Notes: a model not told the origin generated them from the sequence alone. Shown: positions 7,891-18,742, numbered from the stretch's first letter. The stretch is DNA of 64,000 nucleotides from Streptomyces tsukubensis (GCF_003932715.1 NZ_CP020700.1:4920501-4984500), one strand, 5' to 3'. Translations and numbers: made by a program.

Positions 7891-8583
7891 GTGCTCCTGC
7901 TCGCCGTAGATACCGCCACGCCCGCCGTCACCGCCGCTCTCCACGACGGCACGAAAGTGCTCGCCGAGTCCAGCCGGGTCGACGCCAGGCGCCACGGCGA
8001 ACTGCTGTTGCCCGCCGTCGACCGGGTGCTGGCCGAGGCCGGGGTCGCCCTGGACGCCGTCACCGCCGTGGTGACCGGAGTCGGCCCCGGCCCGTACACC
8101 GGACTGCGGGTCGGCCTGGTGACCGCGGCCACCTTCGGTTCGGCGCTCGGCGTGCCGGTCTACGGGCTCTGCACCCTGGACGGCCTCGCCTACGCGGCCG
8201 GCCGGGACACCGGGGTCACCGGCCCCTTCGTGGTGGCGACGGACGCCCGCCGCAAGGAGGTCTACTGGGCCCGGTACGCCTCGCCGTGCGAGCGCGTCAC
8301 CGGACCCGCCGTGGACCGTCCCGCCGATATCGCCGAGCAGCTCGCGGGCCTGCCCGCCGTCGGCGCCGGTGCCCTGCTCTACCCGGACGCCTTCCCCACC
8401 GTGGTGCCCGGCGCCCCGGAGCACGTCTCGGCCGCCGCGCTGGCCGCCCTGGCCGCCGAGAAGCTCGCCGAAGGCGGGGATACGGGCCCGGCCGAGGGCG
8501 CGTTCCTGCCGCCGCAGCCGCTGTATCTGCGCCGCCCCGACGCGCAGGTCCCCAAGAACTACAAGGTGGTCACGCCGCAGTGA
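7891..8583 (+). CDS. tsaB: tRNA threonylcarbamoyladenosine biosynthesis protein TsaB
   Basis: A 230-residue ASKHA-fold protein, the non-catalytic partner of TsaD. N-terminal LLAVDTATPAVTAAL and the GVGPGPYTGLRVGL motif are typical, as is the later VATDARRKEVYWARY. The start is the GTG at 7891. TAGGCT ends 6 bases upstream and no ribosome site exists, which indicates a leaderless message. The stop overlaps the rimI start (GTGA), giving translational coupling in tsaB-rimI-tsaD. Confidence 0.94.
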   Translation: MLLLAVDTATPAVTAALHDGTKVLAESSRVDARRHGELLLPAVDRVLAEAGVALDAVTAVVTGVGPGPYTGLRVGLVTAATFGSALGVPVYGLCTLDGLAYAAGRDTGVTGPFVVATDARRKEVYWARYASPCERVTGPAVDRPADIAEQLAGLPAVGAGALLYPDAFPTVVPGAPEHVSAAALAALAAEKLAEGGDTGPAEGAFLPPQPLYLRRPDAQVPKNYKVVTPQ

Positions 8584-9140
8584 CCGCCCCGCCCGCCCCG
8601 CCCGACCCGGCCGGCTCCCGGCCTCCGGACCCGCCCGTGCTGCGCGAGATGCGCTGGTGGGATCTGGAGCAGGTGCTGGCCCTGGAGAACGACCTCTTCC
8701 CGGAGGACGCCTGGTCCGCCGGGATGTTCTGGGGCGATCTCGCCCATGCCCGCGGACCGCGGGCGACCCGCCGCTTCGTCGTGGCCGAGGAGCCCGGCCC
8801 CCCGGGTGAGGACGGCCGGACCGGCGGAGGCCGGATCACCGGTTACGCCGGTCTCGGCGCGGCGGGCGGACTCGCGGACGTGCTGACGATCGCGGTCGCC
8901 CGGGAGCGCTGGGGCACCGGTCTCGGGGCCGCGCTGCTGACCGATCTGCTCCAGCACGCCACCGCCTTCGAATGCGACGAGGTCCTCCTCGAAGTGCGGG
9001 TGGACAACATCAGGGCCCAGAAGCTGTACGAGCGCTTCGGCTTCGAGCCCATCGGAATCCGCCGCGGCTACTACCAGCCCGGCAATATCGACGCGCTCGT
9101 CATGCGCCACCAGGTGCACGGCACGGCAAGGGAATGTTGA
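8580..9140 (+). CDS. rimI: Ribosomal protein S18-alanine N-acetyltransferase-like (RimI)
   Basis: A 186-residue GNAT acetyltransferase. GNAT motif A appears as VLTIAVARERWGTGLGAALLTDLL (the R/Q-x-x-G-x-G/A acetyl-CoA loop), followed by LLEVRVDNIRAQKLYERFGFEPIGIRRGYY, the RimI signature. The first 20 residues are Pro-rich. The start is the GTG overlapping the tsaB stop by 4 bases. Its place between tsaB and tsaD is conserved in actinobacteria and supports the RimI call. The exact protein substrate cannot be told from sequence. Confidence 0.92.
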   Translation: MTAPPAPPDPAGSRPPDPPVLREMRWWDLEQVLALENDLFPEDAWSAGMFWGDLAHARGPRATRRFVVAEEPGPPGEDGRTGGGRITGYAGLGAAGGLADVLTIAVARERWGTGLGAALLTDLLQHATAFECDEVLLEVRVDNIRAQKLYERFGFEPIGIRRGYYQPGNIDALVMRHQVHGTAREC

Positions 9141-9143
9141 GTG

Positions 9144-10292
9144 ATGGCTGACGAACCGCTCGTACTCGGTATCGAAACGTCCTGCGACGAGACCGGCGTC
9201 GGCATCGTGCGCGGGACGACCCTCCTCGCCGACGCCGTGGCGTCCAGTGTCGACACGCACGCCCGTTTCGGCGGTGTGGTCCCCGAGATCGCGTCCCGCG
9301 CGCATCTGGAGGCGATGGTCCCCACCATCGAACGCGCCCTGAAGGAAGCGGGTGTCTCCCCGCGCGACCTCGACGGGATCGCGGTCACCGCGGGCCCCGG
9401 CCTCGCGGGCGCGCTGCTGGTGGGCGTCGCGGCGGCCAAGGCGTACGCGTACGCCCTGAACAAGCCGTTGTACGGGGTGAACCACCTCGCCTCCCATATC
9501 TGCGTCGACCAGCTGGAGCACGGCAAGCTGCCCGAGCCGACGATGGCGCTGCTGGTGTCCGGCGGGCACTCCTCGCTGCTGCTGGCCCCGGACATCACCA
9601 GTGATGTACGGCCGCTGGGCGCGACCATCGACGACGCGGCGGGCGAGGCCTTCGACAAGATCGCCCGGGTGCTCGACCTGGGCTTCCCCGGCGGTCCGGT
9701 GATCGACCGGCTGGCGAAGGAGGGCGACCCGGCGGCGATCGCCTTCCCGCGCGGGCTGACCGGCTCGCGCGACCCCGCGTACGACTTCTCCTTCTCGGGG
9801 CTGAAGACGGCCGTGGCCCGCTGGATCGAAGCGAAGCGGGCGGCGGGGGAGGAGGTGCCGGTACGGGATGTGGCGGCGTCCTTCCAGGAGGCGGTCGTGG
9901 ACGTGCTCACCCGCAAGGCCGTCCGGGCCTGCCTGGACGAGGGCGTCGACCATCTGATGATCGGCGGCGGTGTCGCGGCCAACTCGCGGCTGCGGGCGCT
10001 GGCCCAGGAGCGGTGCGAGCGGGCGGGCATCCGGCTGCGGGTGCCGCGGCCCAAGCTGTGCACGGACAACGGCGCGATGGTGGCGGCGCTGGGGGCCGAG
10101 ATGGTGGCCCGCAACCGCCCGGCCTCCGATCTGGAGCTGTCGGCGGACTCGTCCCTGCCGGTGACGGACCCGCACGTACCCGGTGAGCACGCCCACGGCC
10201 ACGAGCACAGTCACGGCCACAGCCACAGTCACGGTCACTCCCATGACCACGACCATGTGCACGAGATCAGCAAGAAGAACCTCTACTCGTGA
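9144..10292 (+). CDS. tsaD: tRNA threonylcarbamoyl transferase TsaD, with a His-rich tail
   Basis: A 382-residue catalytic subunit of t6A synthesis (Kae1/Qri7 family). [15 protein letters not shown], the metal-binding HLASH near residue 114, [28 protein letters not shown] and [11 protein letters not shown] are all intact. After the normal C-terminus an added tail of about 30 residues is dominated by His with Gly, Ser, Asp and Glu ([21 protein letters not shown]). The tail is encoded by CAC/CAT triplets and may store or deliver metal. GTG at 9141 or ATG at 9144 can start it; AAGGGA suits both. Confidence 0.95.
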   Translation: MADEPLVLGIETSCDETGVGIVRGTTLLADAVASSVDTHARFGGVVPEIASRAHLEAMVPTIERALKEAGVSPRDLDGIAVTAGPGLAGALLVGVAAAKAYAYALNKPLYGVNHLASHICVDQLEHGKLPEPTMALLVSGGHSSLLLAPDITSDVRPLGATIDDAAGEAFDKIARVLDLGFPGGPVIDRLAKEGDPAAIAFPRGLTGSRDPAYDFSFSGLKTAVARWIEAKRAAGEEVPVRDVAASFQEAVVDVLTRKAVRACLDEGVDHLMIGGGVAANSRLRALAQERCERAGIRLRVPRPKLCTDNGAMVAALGAEMVARNRPASDLELSADSSLPVTDPHVPGEHAHGHEHSHGHSHSHGHSHDHDHVHEISKKNLYS

Positions 10293-10594
10293 CGGACGGC
10301 GCGCGGGAGGCCGGTGAGGCGGGCGGTATGACGACGGTCGCGCTGATGTGGGAGGCGAAGGCGGCCCCCGGCCGGGGCGCCGAGCTGCTGGAGTGGGCCC
10401 GGGCACAGGCCCTGCCCCGGGAGCCGCTGCGGCGGGAGACCTTCGGGGCCGGGGACGACCGGGTGCTGGTGATCACCTGGTGGGAGACGGACGGCGGCCC
10501 CGGCACCCGGCCTCCGGAACTGCCCGATCCGGCGCCGGAGCTGCTCGACCGGCCCGTGCACCGCTGGCGGTTCACCTCGCTGGGGCTCGGCTGA
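10289..10594 (+). CDS. Small protein of unknown function, dimeric alpha-beta barrel-like
   Basis: A 101-residue product whose GTG overlaps the tsaD stop by 4 bases; an ATG at 10328 (88 aa) is an alternative. The run [27 protein letters not shown]...[11 protein letters not shown] has the strand-helix-strand spacing and tryptophans of small ferredoxin-like barrels of the antibiotic-monooxygenase type. No catalytic residues can be assigned. Coupling to tsaD suggests co-expression with the t6A genes rather than a known role in that pathway. Confidence 0.75.
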   Translation: MTDGAREAGEAGGMTTVALMWEAKAAPGRGAELLEWARAQALPREPLRRETFGAGDDRVLVITWWETDGGPGTRPPELPDPAPELLDRPVHRWRFTSLGLG

Positions 10595-10888
10595 CGGGGG
10601 AGCCCGTGGCGGCTCCGGACGGGCCACGGTTCCGCCGCCGCCCGTGGTAAGGGTTCTCCGGCCGGGAACCGGGCCCGGCTCGGGACCTTCCCGGCCGGAC
10701 GCGGATGGCCCGCCCGGCCCCCGGAAGCGGCCCGGAAAAACTTTCGGAAGAAAAGTCCGGCGGAGTGTCGAGACCGGCGTCGTCCGATCGACGGAAGGGT
10801 GAGAGGCGGGGAAACGCCCCGCACACCGCTCTCACCGGGACCCGGCCTGCCGGCCGGTCCGGTACCGCGACCAGCACGAGGAGCTGTT

Positions 10889-11245
10889 ATGCCCCGCTTT
10901 CTGACTCTTATCCGCCTCGACGAGAACAATCTGCCCGAGGACGGCTTCTCCCCCGAGATGGGGGAGCGGATGGGCGCCCTGCTGAAGGAGATCACCGAAG
11001 CCGGCGTGATGCTGGACACCGCCGCTCTCACCCCCACCTCCCAGGGCCGCCGGGTCACCTACTCCGGCGGGACGCTGACCGGCACGGACGGCCCCTTCAC
11101 CGAGACCAAGGAGGTCATCGGCGGCTACTCCATCATCCAGGCCAAGGATCTGGCCGAGGCCGAGGAGTGGGCCAACCGTTTCCTCAAGGTCCACGACGAG
11201 GTCTGGACGGTGACCTGCGAGATCCGGCAGATCTCCGAGGACTGA
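10889..11245 (+). CDS. YciI/DGPF-domain protein paired with an ECF sigma factor
   Basis: A 118-residue YCII-related protein. The ATG at 10889 follows GAGGAG by 6 bases. The family's namesake motif appears as GTDGPFTETKEVIGGYSII, with the later AEEWANRFLKVHDEVWTVTCEIRQI. YCII domains have a ferredoxin-like fold. DGPF proteins of this type are known partners of ECF42-group sigma factors, and such a factor follows after 78 bases. The role is probably regulatory or stress-linked, with unknown chemistry. Confidence 0.9.
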   Translation: MPRFLTLIRLDENNLPEDGFSPEMGERMGALLKEITEAGVMLDTAALTPTSQGRRVTYSGGTLTGTDGPFTETKEVIGGYSIIQAKDLAEAEEWANRFLKVHDEVWTVTCEIRQISED

Positions 11246-11323
11246 GCAACGGCGCCGGGGGACCCCGGAGGCACGGCCTCCGGGGTCCCGGCTTGCCGCT
11301 GCCGTCGTCTGTTGCTCTGATGG

Positions 11324-12706
11324 GTGGCCGTGACGACGGCAAGCGCAGTGGAAGCGGTGTTCCGGATAGAGCAGGCGCGGGTGATCGCGGCCGCCGCCCG
11401 GATCGTCAGGGATGTCGGTATCGCCGAGGAGATCGCGCAGGACGCGCTGGTCTCCGCGCTGGAAAAGTGGCCCGATTCGGGTGTTCCCGAGAAACCGGGC
11501 GCCTGGCTGACGGCGGTCGCCAAGCGCCGCGCGGTCGATCTCGTACGCCGCAGGGAGAACTACGCGCGGAAACTGGCCGAGGTCGGCCGGTCCCTGGAGC
11601 ACGCGGCCGAACCGCCGCCCGCCGAACCGTCGCCCGACAGCGGCCCCGAGGCCGATATCGACGACGATCTGCTGCGGCTGATCTTCACCGCCTGCCATCC
11701 GGTGCTGCCGACCCGGGCCCGGATCGCCCTCACGCTGCGGCTGCTGGGCGGGCTGACCACCGAGGAGATCGCCCGCGCCTTCCTGGCGACGGAAGCGGCG
11801 GTCGCCCAGCGGATCGCCCGCGCGAAACGTTCCCTCGCCGCGGCGGACGTGCCCTTCGAGGTGCCGTACGGCCCCGACCGCGCGGCCCGGCTCGACTCCG
11901 TACTCGAAGTCGTCTACCTCGTCTTCAACGAGGGCTACTCGGCGACCAAGGGCGACGACTGGGTCCGCCCGGCGCTCTGCGAGGACGCGCTGCGGCTGGC
12001 CCGGGTGCTCGCGGCCCTGCTGCCGAACGAGCCCGAGGTCCACGGCCTCGCGGCCCTGCTGGAGCTCCAGGCCTCCCGGATCCCGGCCCGTACCGGCCCC
12101 GACGGCAGCCCGGTGCTCCTCGCCGACCAGGACCGGACGCGCTGGAACCGGCTGCTGATCCGCCGCGGTTTCGCCGCGCTGGACCGGGCCGCGGTGCCGG
12201 GCGTACCGCCGGGCCCGTACGTCCTCCAGGCCGCGATCGCCGCCTGCCATGCGCAGGCCCTGCGGTACGAGGACACCGACTGGGCCGTGATCGTCACGCT
12301 CTACGGGCAGCTCGCCGCGGTCCGGCCGTCCCCGGTCGTGGAGCTGAACCGGGCGGTGGCCGTCGCCATGGCGGAGGGGCCCGAGACCGGTCTCGCCCTG
12401 GTGGACGCGATCGCCGGGGACCCGGAGCTGAAGGACTACCACCTGCTGCCGAGCGTGCGCGGTGATCTGCTGGCCAGGCTGGGACGGTGGGACGCGGCCA
12501 GGGAGGAGTTCCTCGCGGCGGCCGCGCTGGCCCGCAACGACCGGGAGCGCGAGCTGCTGCTGACCCGGGCGGAACGGGCGGAACAGCCGGAACAGCCAGG
12601 ACAGCCGGGACGAGCGGAACAGTCGGAACAGGCAGAACGGGCGGAACGGGCGGCCGGGGAGCCCGGCCGGACGGGTCCCGGCCCGGATGTCGTTCCCGGC
12701 GGATAG
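11324..12706 (+). CDS. ECF42-type RNA polymerase sigma factor with C-terminal extension
   Basis: A 460-residue product. Sigma region 2 is at about 1-75 (EQARVIAAAARIVRDVGIAEEIAQDALVSALEKW...GAWLTAVAKRRAVDLVRR). Region 4 is around 120-175 (RIALTLRLLGGLTTEEIARAFLATEAAVAQRIARAKRSL). Then comes a long helical extension (DUF6596/TPR-like, about 180-400: VYLVFNEGY, CEDALRLARVLAALLPNEPEVHGLAALLELQ). This layout and the upstream DGPF gene define the ECF42 group. The last 50 residues are a low-complexity E/Q/A/R tail encoded by a GGAACAGCC-like repeat. The start is GTG 11324 (GTG 11330 is possible). No anti-sigma gene is adjacent, as expected for ECF42. Confidence 0.92.
   Translation: MAVTTASAVEAVFRIEQARVIAAAARIVRDVGIAEEIAQDALVSALEKWPDSGVPEKPGAWLTAVAKRRAVDLVRRRENYARKLAEVGRSLEHAAEPPPAEPSPDSGPEADIDDDLLRLIFTACHPVLPTRARIALTLRLLGGLTTEEIARAFLATEAAVAQRIARAKRSLAAADVPFEVPYGPDRAARLDSVLEVVYLVFNEGYSATKGDDWVRPALCEDALRLARVLAALLPNEPEVHGLAALLELQASRIPARTGPDGSPVLLADQDRTRWNRLLIRRGFAALDRAAVPGVPPGPYVLQAAIAACHAQALRYEDTDWAVIVTLYGQLAAVRPSPVVELNRAVAVAMAEGPETGLALVDAIAGDPELKDYHLLPSVRGDLLARLGRWDAAREEFLAAAALARNDRERELLLTRAERAEQPEQPGQPGRAEQSEQAERAERAAGEPGRTGPGPDVVPGG
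12572..12655. repeat. Degenerate 9-bp repeat at the end of the sigma factor gene
   Basis: About nine imperfect copies of (C/G)GGAACAGC(C/G)/CGGAACGGG encode an Ala-Glu-Gln/Arg-rich tail. The period of nine keeps the frame open. Confidence 0.6.
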
Positions 12707-12715
12707 TCTCCGCGC

Positions 12716-13378
12716 ATGTCTGAGCTGCCTTCGCCGCCACCGGATCCCGACGGACCGCACGGCATAGCCCCCTGGCGGGACCGGGGCTCCCTGCTCGACG
12801 AGCGGCGCCGCGTCCTCGACGAGCTGACGCGCCGGTCGGTCGGCCCGTTCCGGCTCCTCGGACTGGTCCTGGTGGTCCTCGCGTTCGAACTGGGCTGGGG
12901 GCTGGTCGGCGTCGGGCTGATGTCCCTCGACGACACCCTCGACGGCTTCAACCTGGTCTTCGCCGGGTTCGTCGGCCTGGTCGGAGTGGTGATCCTGGTC
13001 CCCGCGCTGGCCGTGGCGGTGTCCGAGGCCCGCGAGGCCCGGGCCGTACGGGCGCTGCTGCGCGCCTGGACGGCACTCGACCGCGACCCCCGGGGCGACG
13101 CGCGGTACGGCCGGGGATGGCTGAACGCCGGCTGGCTGATGGTGTCGTTCGGCTTCGTCGTGGCCGGTCTCGCGGTCTGCGCCGGGCTGCCTGACTCCCT
13201 GGAGGACGGCGGGGGCCGCACCCCCCACAGCACCCTCGTGTACGTGATGGGCGCGGGCATCGCCCCGGTCGTCGCGGGCCTCGCGGGCCTGGTGAACGCG
13301 GTCGCCCATCTCCACTGGCTGGCCGGCCTGCTGAACCCGGTCCCGGCCGCCCGCCGCCCCGGCGGCGCCCACCGCTGA
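12716..13378 (+). CDS. Four-helix integral membrane protein of unknown function
   Basis: A 220-residue product with four hydrophobic segments: about 45-67 (FRLLGLVLVVLAFELGWGLVGVGL), 77-100 (FAGFVGLVGVVILVPALAVAV), 140-160 (AGWLMVSFGFVVAGLAVCAGL) and 178-205 (YVMGAGIAPVVAGLAGLVNAVAHLHWL). The first 35 residues are Pro/Asp-rich and soluble. The ATG at 12716 is preceded by TAGTCT ending 6 bases away and no ribosome site, so the mRNA is probably leaderless. No family was recognised. Confidence 0.85.
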   Translation: MSELPSPPPDPDGPHGIAPWRDRGSLLDERRRVLDELTRRSVGPFRLLGLVLVVLAFELGWGLVGVGLMSLDDTLDGFNLVFAGFVGLVGVVILVPALAVAVSEAREARAVRALLRAWTALDRDPRGDARYGRGWLNAGWLMVSFGFVVAGLAVCAGLPDSLEDGGGRTPHSTLVYVMGAGIAPVVAGLAGLVNAVAHLHWLAGLLNPVPAARRPGGAHR

Positions 13379-13401
13379 CGGCCGCCCCCGGGCGCACCGC
13401 G

Positions 13402-14643
13402 CTACCGCCCGGACCCGGTCCCCGCCGGCCGGCCGATCAGCATCGACGGTGCGCCGTCGACCCTGGTGAGAAAGACCGTCGCCGCGTTCGGACCCTGCGG
13501 TTTCACCTTCCGCCGCACCTCCTCCGGCTCCACCGCCGACCCCCGCTTCTTCACCGTCAGCGAGCCCACCCCGCGCTCCCGCAGCAGCGCCTTCAGCTTC
13601 TTCAGACCGAACGGGAGCACATCGGTGATCTCGTACGCCGTGGCCGACGGCAGCGGGCGCAGTTCGTCCGCCGTCACATAGGCGATCGTCGCGTCGATCA
13701 GACCGCCGCCCGCGAGCTCGGCCGCGACCTCGGCGACCAGATGCGCGCGGATGACCGCCCCGTCCGGCTCGTACAGATACCGGCCGACGGGACGGACCTG
13801 CGGATCCGGCAGACCGCGTCCGACCAGGGTGTATGAGGCCGACGGCCCGGAGCCCGTGCCCGCGCCGGACAGCAGCGTCGCGGCGACCCGGCCCGGTGCC
13901 GGATCCCCGGTACCCCGCCACAGGACCGCCTCCTTGACCTCGCCCTCGTACGAGATCCACTCCGCCGCGAAGTCCCCGGGGATCAGCTCGTGCGGAATCC
14001 CCGGCGCGATCTTGAGCGCGGCGACCGGCCTGCTCCGGGCCGCTTCGATCGCCCAGGACAGCGGGGGCGAGTACGCCTCCGGGTCGAAGATCCGGCCCCG
14101 GCCGCCGCGGCGCGCGGGATCGGTGAACACCGCGTCGTACGCCGAGACGTCGACCTCCGTGACATCCGCGCAGCGCACTTCGACCAGTTCACCGAGGCCG
14201 AGGGCGTCGGCGTTGGCGCGGACGGTGGCGGCGGTCAGCGGATCGCGGTCGACGGCCAGCACCCGGATGCCCGCCCGGGCCAGCGCGATCGCGTCACCGC
14301 CGATACCGCTGCACAGATCCGCGGCGCTGCGGACGCCGAGGGCCGCCAGCCGGGCCGCGCGATGGGCCGCGACGGGGGCGCGGGTGGCCTGCTCGACGCC
14401 GTTCGGGGTGAAGAACATGCGGTACGCGTCCACCGCGCCGAACTTGGCCACCGCCCGCTGCCGGAGCCTGGCCTGTCCGAGCGCGGCCGAGACCCGGTCC
14501 GCCGGATGGTCGCGGCGCAGCCTGGTCGCCAGGGCCAGCTCCCGGGCGGGGTCGTAATCGCGCAGCTCGTCGAGGAGGGCCCGGCCCTCGGGGGACAGCA
14601 GAGTGGCGAGGGGTTCGGGGAGCGGGATGGCGGCGTCGTTCAC
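13402..14643 (-). CDS. THUMP-like class I SAM-dependent methyltransferase
   Basis: A 413-residue enzyme. An N-terminal helical part (about 1-95) is followed by a Rossmann methyltransferase core with AADLCSGIGGDAIALARAG (motif I), LAVDRDPLTAATVRANAD (motif II) and a catalytic-type TDPARRGGRGRIFDP. After it comes a C-terminal PUA/THUMP-like region (ITDVLPFGLKKLKALLRERGVGSLTVKKRG). Homologues are annotated as putative rRNA or tRNA methyltransferases; the substrate is not known. GTG 14643 is chosen because CAGAAT lies 6 bases upstream, the spacing of leaderless promoters seen repeatedly here. A GTG at 14667 is the alternative. Confidence 0.88.
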   Translation of the reverse strand: MNDAAIPLPEPLATLLSPEGRALLDELRDYDPARELALATRLRRDHPADRVSAALGQARLRQRAVAKFGAVDAYRMFFTPNGVEQATRAPVAAHRAARLAALGVRSAADLCSGIGGDAIALARAGIRVLAVDRDPLTAATVRANADALGLGELVEVRCADVTEVDVSAYDAVFTDPARRGGRGRIFDPEAYSPPLSWAIEAARSRPVAALKIAPGIPHELIPGDFAAEWISYEGEVKEAVLWRGTGDPAPGRVAATLLSGAGTGSGPSASYTLVGRGLPDPQVRPVGRYLYEPDGAVIRAHLVAEVAAELAGGGLIDATIAYVTADELRPLPSATAYEITDVLPFGLKKLKALLRERGVGSLTVKKRGSAVEPEEVRRKVKPQGPNAATVFLTRVDGAPSMLIGRPAGTGSGR

Positions 14644-14755
14644 CCGGCCATTCTGGGCCAGGTACACGCCGGGGCTGGGCCAGGCGGGTCACGGACCGGC
14701 GGCGACGGCGGTGTCGTACGGATCCGGCGGGCGTCTGCTGCCAGGATTCAGCGCC

Positions 14756-15769
14756 ATGCGGCTAGTACGACAAAACGGAAAGATGGTTGCAATGGGTGCG
14801 GATGGGCGGGGGGCGGCCGGGCGCCGTCCGGGGGCGCGCAGAGCACTGCGGGGGCGTGCGGTCGCCGCCGCGCTGCTCGCCGGTGTGCTCGGCTCCGGCT
14901 GTACCGTCCCCGGTCCCGGCGAACACGGCGGCGCCCAGCCCCACCCCGGGGCCCAGGCGGAGGCGTCCCAGCTCGAACGGGCCGAGAAGGACGCCCACCG
15001 GTCCGGCCCCGCCGGATCGCGCGCCGCCTATGTGGACCAGGTCGAGAAGGTGCAGAAGGCCAGGGCGGCCGCGATCGGCAGATGGGGCCTGGACAAGGTC
15101 CCCCTGCCCGCCCCCCAGCCGCCTCCCGTCAAACCCTTCCTCAACACCCGCAAGGGCTTCGAGGTCGAAGGCGGCGCGGCCCTCCCGCCGGTCTTCACCA
15201 CCGTCCCGGTGAAGGAGAAGGTCGTCTTCCTGACGGTCGACGACGGAGCCGAGAAGGACCCCGACTTCATCCGGATGATGAGCGAACTGAAGATCCCGTA
15301 CAGCGCCTTCCTCAGCGACTACGTGATCAACGACAACTACGGCTACTTCCGGCGCATGCAGGACGAGGGCGTCGCCCTCCACAACCACACCCTCAACCAC
15401 CGCTATATGCCCGGACTCTCCTACGAGGCCCAGAAGAAGGAGATCTGCGGGCAGCAGGACAACCTCCAGCGGCTGTACGGGAAACGCCCGCCGCTCTTCC
15501 GGCCGCCGTACGGCAACTACAACGGCGACACCCTGCGCGCCGCCCAGGAGTGCGGGGTCAAGGCCGTGCCGCTCTGGGCCGCCGAAGCCTTCCCCGACCA
15601 CATGGAGTGGCGGGAATGGGACCGCGACCTCCACCCGGGCGACATCATCCTCACCCACTTCCGCGGCACCGGGGACTGGAAGGGCTCCATGCCCGACATG
15701 GTCCGCCAGGTCATGAAGACGGTCACCGACAAGGGATACGCCGTCGCCCGCCTAGAGGACTACGTGTGA
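14756..15769 (+). CDS. Secreted polysaccharide deacetylase (NodB family)
   Basis: A 337-residue product; the true start may be ATG 14792, which follows GGAAAG by 8 bases. The N-terminal hydrophobic region ends in LGSGC, a weak lipobox, so the protein is exported or lipid-anchored. The catalytic NodB domain (about 150-335) shows LTVDDGAEKD (usual TFDDG), the metal site HNHTLNH, RPPYGNYN and a final DIILTHF. All key residues are present, implying N- or O-deacetylation of a cell-wall glycan. Its stop overlaps the next lipoprotein gene. Confidence 0.92.
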   Translation: MRLVRQNGKMVAMGADGRGAAGRRPGARRALRGRAVAAALLAGVLGSGCTVPGPGEHGGAQPHPGAQAEASQLERAEKDAHRSGPAGSRAAYVDQVEKVQKARAAAIGRWGLDKVPLPAPQPPPVKPFLNTRKGFEVEGGAALPPVFTTVPVKEKVVFLTVDDGAEKDPDFIRMMSELKIPYSAFLSDYVINDNYGYFRRMQDEGVALHNHTLNHRYMPGLSYEAQKKEICGQQDNLQRLYGKRPPLFRPPYGNYNGDTLRAAQECGVKAVPLWAAEAFPDHMEWREWDRDLHPGDIILTHFRGTGDWKGSMPDMVRQVMKTVTDKGYAVARLEDYV

Positions 15770-16266
15770 GACCGGGCACGGCCGCACAGCTCGCGGCCGT
15801 GCTGGCCGCGGGGGCGCTGCTGGGCTGCTCCGGCTGCGCCTCCCCGGCCGTCGACCCCATCGAACGGCTGGGGAGGCGGGCGGTCCACTCCGGTGAAACC
15901 CCGGCGGCCTCCCCGGCCCCGGGCCCCCGGGCCCGTTTCGGGCCGGAGCCCGCGGCGGTACGGAGCGGCGCCCCCGCGCCGGACCCCGCGGGACGGCCGG
16001 GCCCCGGGCCGCAGTCCGCAGGAGTACGGGGCGGGCCGCCGGGCCCGGTCGGGGGCCGCACGGGGGCCCCGGACGCTCCGGTGGGGCCCGGGGCGGTACG
16101 GAGCCGTGCCCCGCTCCGTACCCCCGCCTCCGGGACCCCGGCCGCACCCGCCATCCATGCCCCCGCACTCGCCGAACCGGCCGGCCGCCTGCTGGACCGG
16201 CTCCACGGCACCCGCCGCCCCGCGCCCCGCCCGGGCGGCGCGCTGCAAGCACCCCGGGACCGGTAG
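15766..16266 (+). CDS. Proline-rich lipoprotein, coupled to the deacetylase
   Basis: A 166-residue product. The GTG at 15766 overlaps the deacetylase stop (GTGA). Residues 1-24 are a lipoprotein signal with lipobox AGALLGC. The mature part is low-complexity Pro/Gly/Ala/Arg with no recognisable domain, ending in a short helix (LAEPAGRLLDRLHGTRR). The overlap and the matching export signal suggest it works with the deacetylase at the cell envelope. It could be a wall spacer or tether. Confidence 0.75.
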   Translation: MRPGTAAQLAAVLAAGALLGCSGCASPAVDPIERLGRRAVHSGETPAASPAPGPRARFGPEPAAVRSGAPAPDPAGRPGPGPQSAGVRGGPPGPVGGRTGAPDAPVGPGAVRSRAPLRTPASGTPAAPAIHAPALAEPAGRLLDRLHGTRRPAPRPGGALQAPRDR

Positions 16267-16381
16267 CGCCCCCGGCCGTACCGGGTTTCCAGGACGCCCG
16301 GGAGAGGGAGGAAACAGGGGCCGCAGGGGCGCGTACGCCCCCGCGCGCCGACCCGCAACCGTTCCGCCGACGGCGGACGCA

Positions 16382-16408
16382 TTGGCACTCCGCTTGACCG
16401 AGTGCTAA
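16382..16408 (+). promoter_or_regulatory. CIRCE element 1 (HrcA operator)
   Basis: TTGGCACTC-N9-GAGTGCTAA, one mismatch from the CIRCE consensus (TTAGCACTC-N9-GAGTGCTAA). It overlaps the -35 region of the groES promoter, so bound HrcA would block RNA polymerase. Heat relieves this repression. Confidence 0.95.
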
Positions 16409-16421
16409 TCGCGGTCATAGT
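16394..16421 (+). promoter_or_regulatory. groES-groEL1 promoter
   Basis: A TTGACC -35 box (16394-16399), a 16-base spacer and a CATAGT -10 box (16416-16421) give a vegetative-type promoter lying inside and just after CIRCE 1. Transcription would begin near 16428, at CIRCE 2. Confidence 0.8.
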
Positions 16422-16429
16422 CTCGGGTC

Positions 16430-16454
16430 TGGCACTCCCCACTGGAGAGTGCCA
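16430..16454 (+). promoter_or_regulatory. CIRCE element 2 (HrcA operator)
   Basis: TGGCACTC-N9-GAGTGCCA is a perfect 8-base inverted repeat with the CIRCE spacing, lying at or just after the transcription start. Two CIRCE copies before groES are known in Streptomyces. Confidence 0.92.
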
Positions 16455-16554
16455 ACACAGCGACGGGCAGGTCCGGCACCCGCGACGACGGATCCACCTG
16501 GTCGCCACCTCAGACAGTTAACCCCGTGAGATCTCCGAAGGGGGAGGTCGGATC

Positions 16555-16863
16555 GTGACGACCGCCAGCTCCAAGGTTGCCATCAAGCCGCTTGAGGACC
16601 GCATTGTGGTCCAGCCGCTCGACGCCGAGCAGACCACGGCCTCCGGCCTGGTCATTCCGGACACCGCGAAGGAGAAGCCCCAGGAGGGCGCCGTCCTCGC
16701 GGTCGGCCCGGGTCGCTTCGAGAACGGCGAGCGCCTGCCGCTCGACGTCAAGGTCGGCGACGTCGTGCTCTACAGCAAGTACGGCGGCACCGAGGTGAAG
16801 TACAACGGCGACGAGTACCTCGTCCTCTCGGCCCGCGACGTGCTCGCGATCGTCGAGAAGTAA
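16555..16863 (+). CDS. groES: Co-chaperonin GroES
   Basis: A 102-residue co-chaperonin that caps GroEL. The mobile loop region [33 protein letters not shown] and the C-terminal [15 protein letters not shown] are standard. The GTG at 16555 follows GGGGAGG. It is transcribed from the CIRCE-controlled promoter, and a stem-loop with a T-run lies between it and groEL1. Confidence 0.98.
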   Translation: MTTASSKVAIKPLEDRIVVQPLDAEQTTASGLVIPDTAKEKPQEGAVLAVGPGRFENGERLPLDVKVGDVVLYSKYGGTEVKYNGDEYLVLSARDVLAIVEK

Positions 16864-16890
16864 GCCGAGCAGTCTCCGCTTGTTCTTGAT

Positions 16891-18605
<1,715 letters not shown>

Positions 18606-18709
18606 TTTTTTTAGGGGCTCGGTTCGCCTCCGGGGCGCTTAAGCCGAGGTCTTCAGTCGATCGTGCTCGGTCGCTCGTTCCTCGCGACCTGCGCGCGTTC
18701 TCCTTCCAG

Positions 18710-18742
18710 TCCCCCTACGCCTTCGGCGTGGGGGGACCCCCA
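18710..18742. repeat. Palindromic repeat element (CCCCC-GCCTTCGGC-GGGGG-ACCCCCA)
   Basis: TCCCCCTACGCC-TTC-GGCGTGGGGGGA forms a long stem, followed by CCCCCA. The same layout recurs inside the M23 peptidase gene (60643-60678). It matches the kind of dispersed palindrome common in Streptomyces genomes. Here it may also serve as a terminator after groEL1. Confidence 0.65.
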
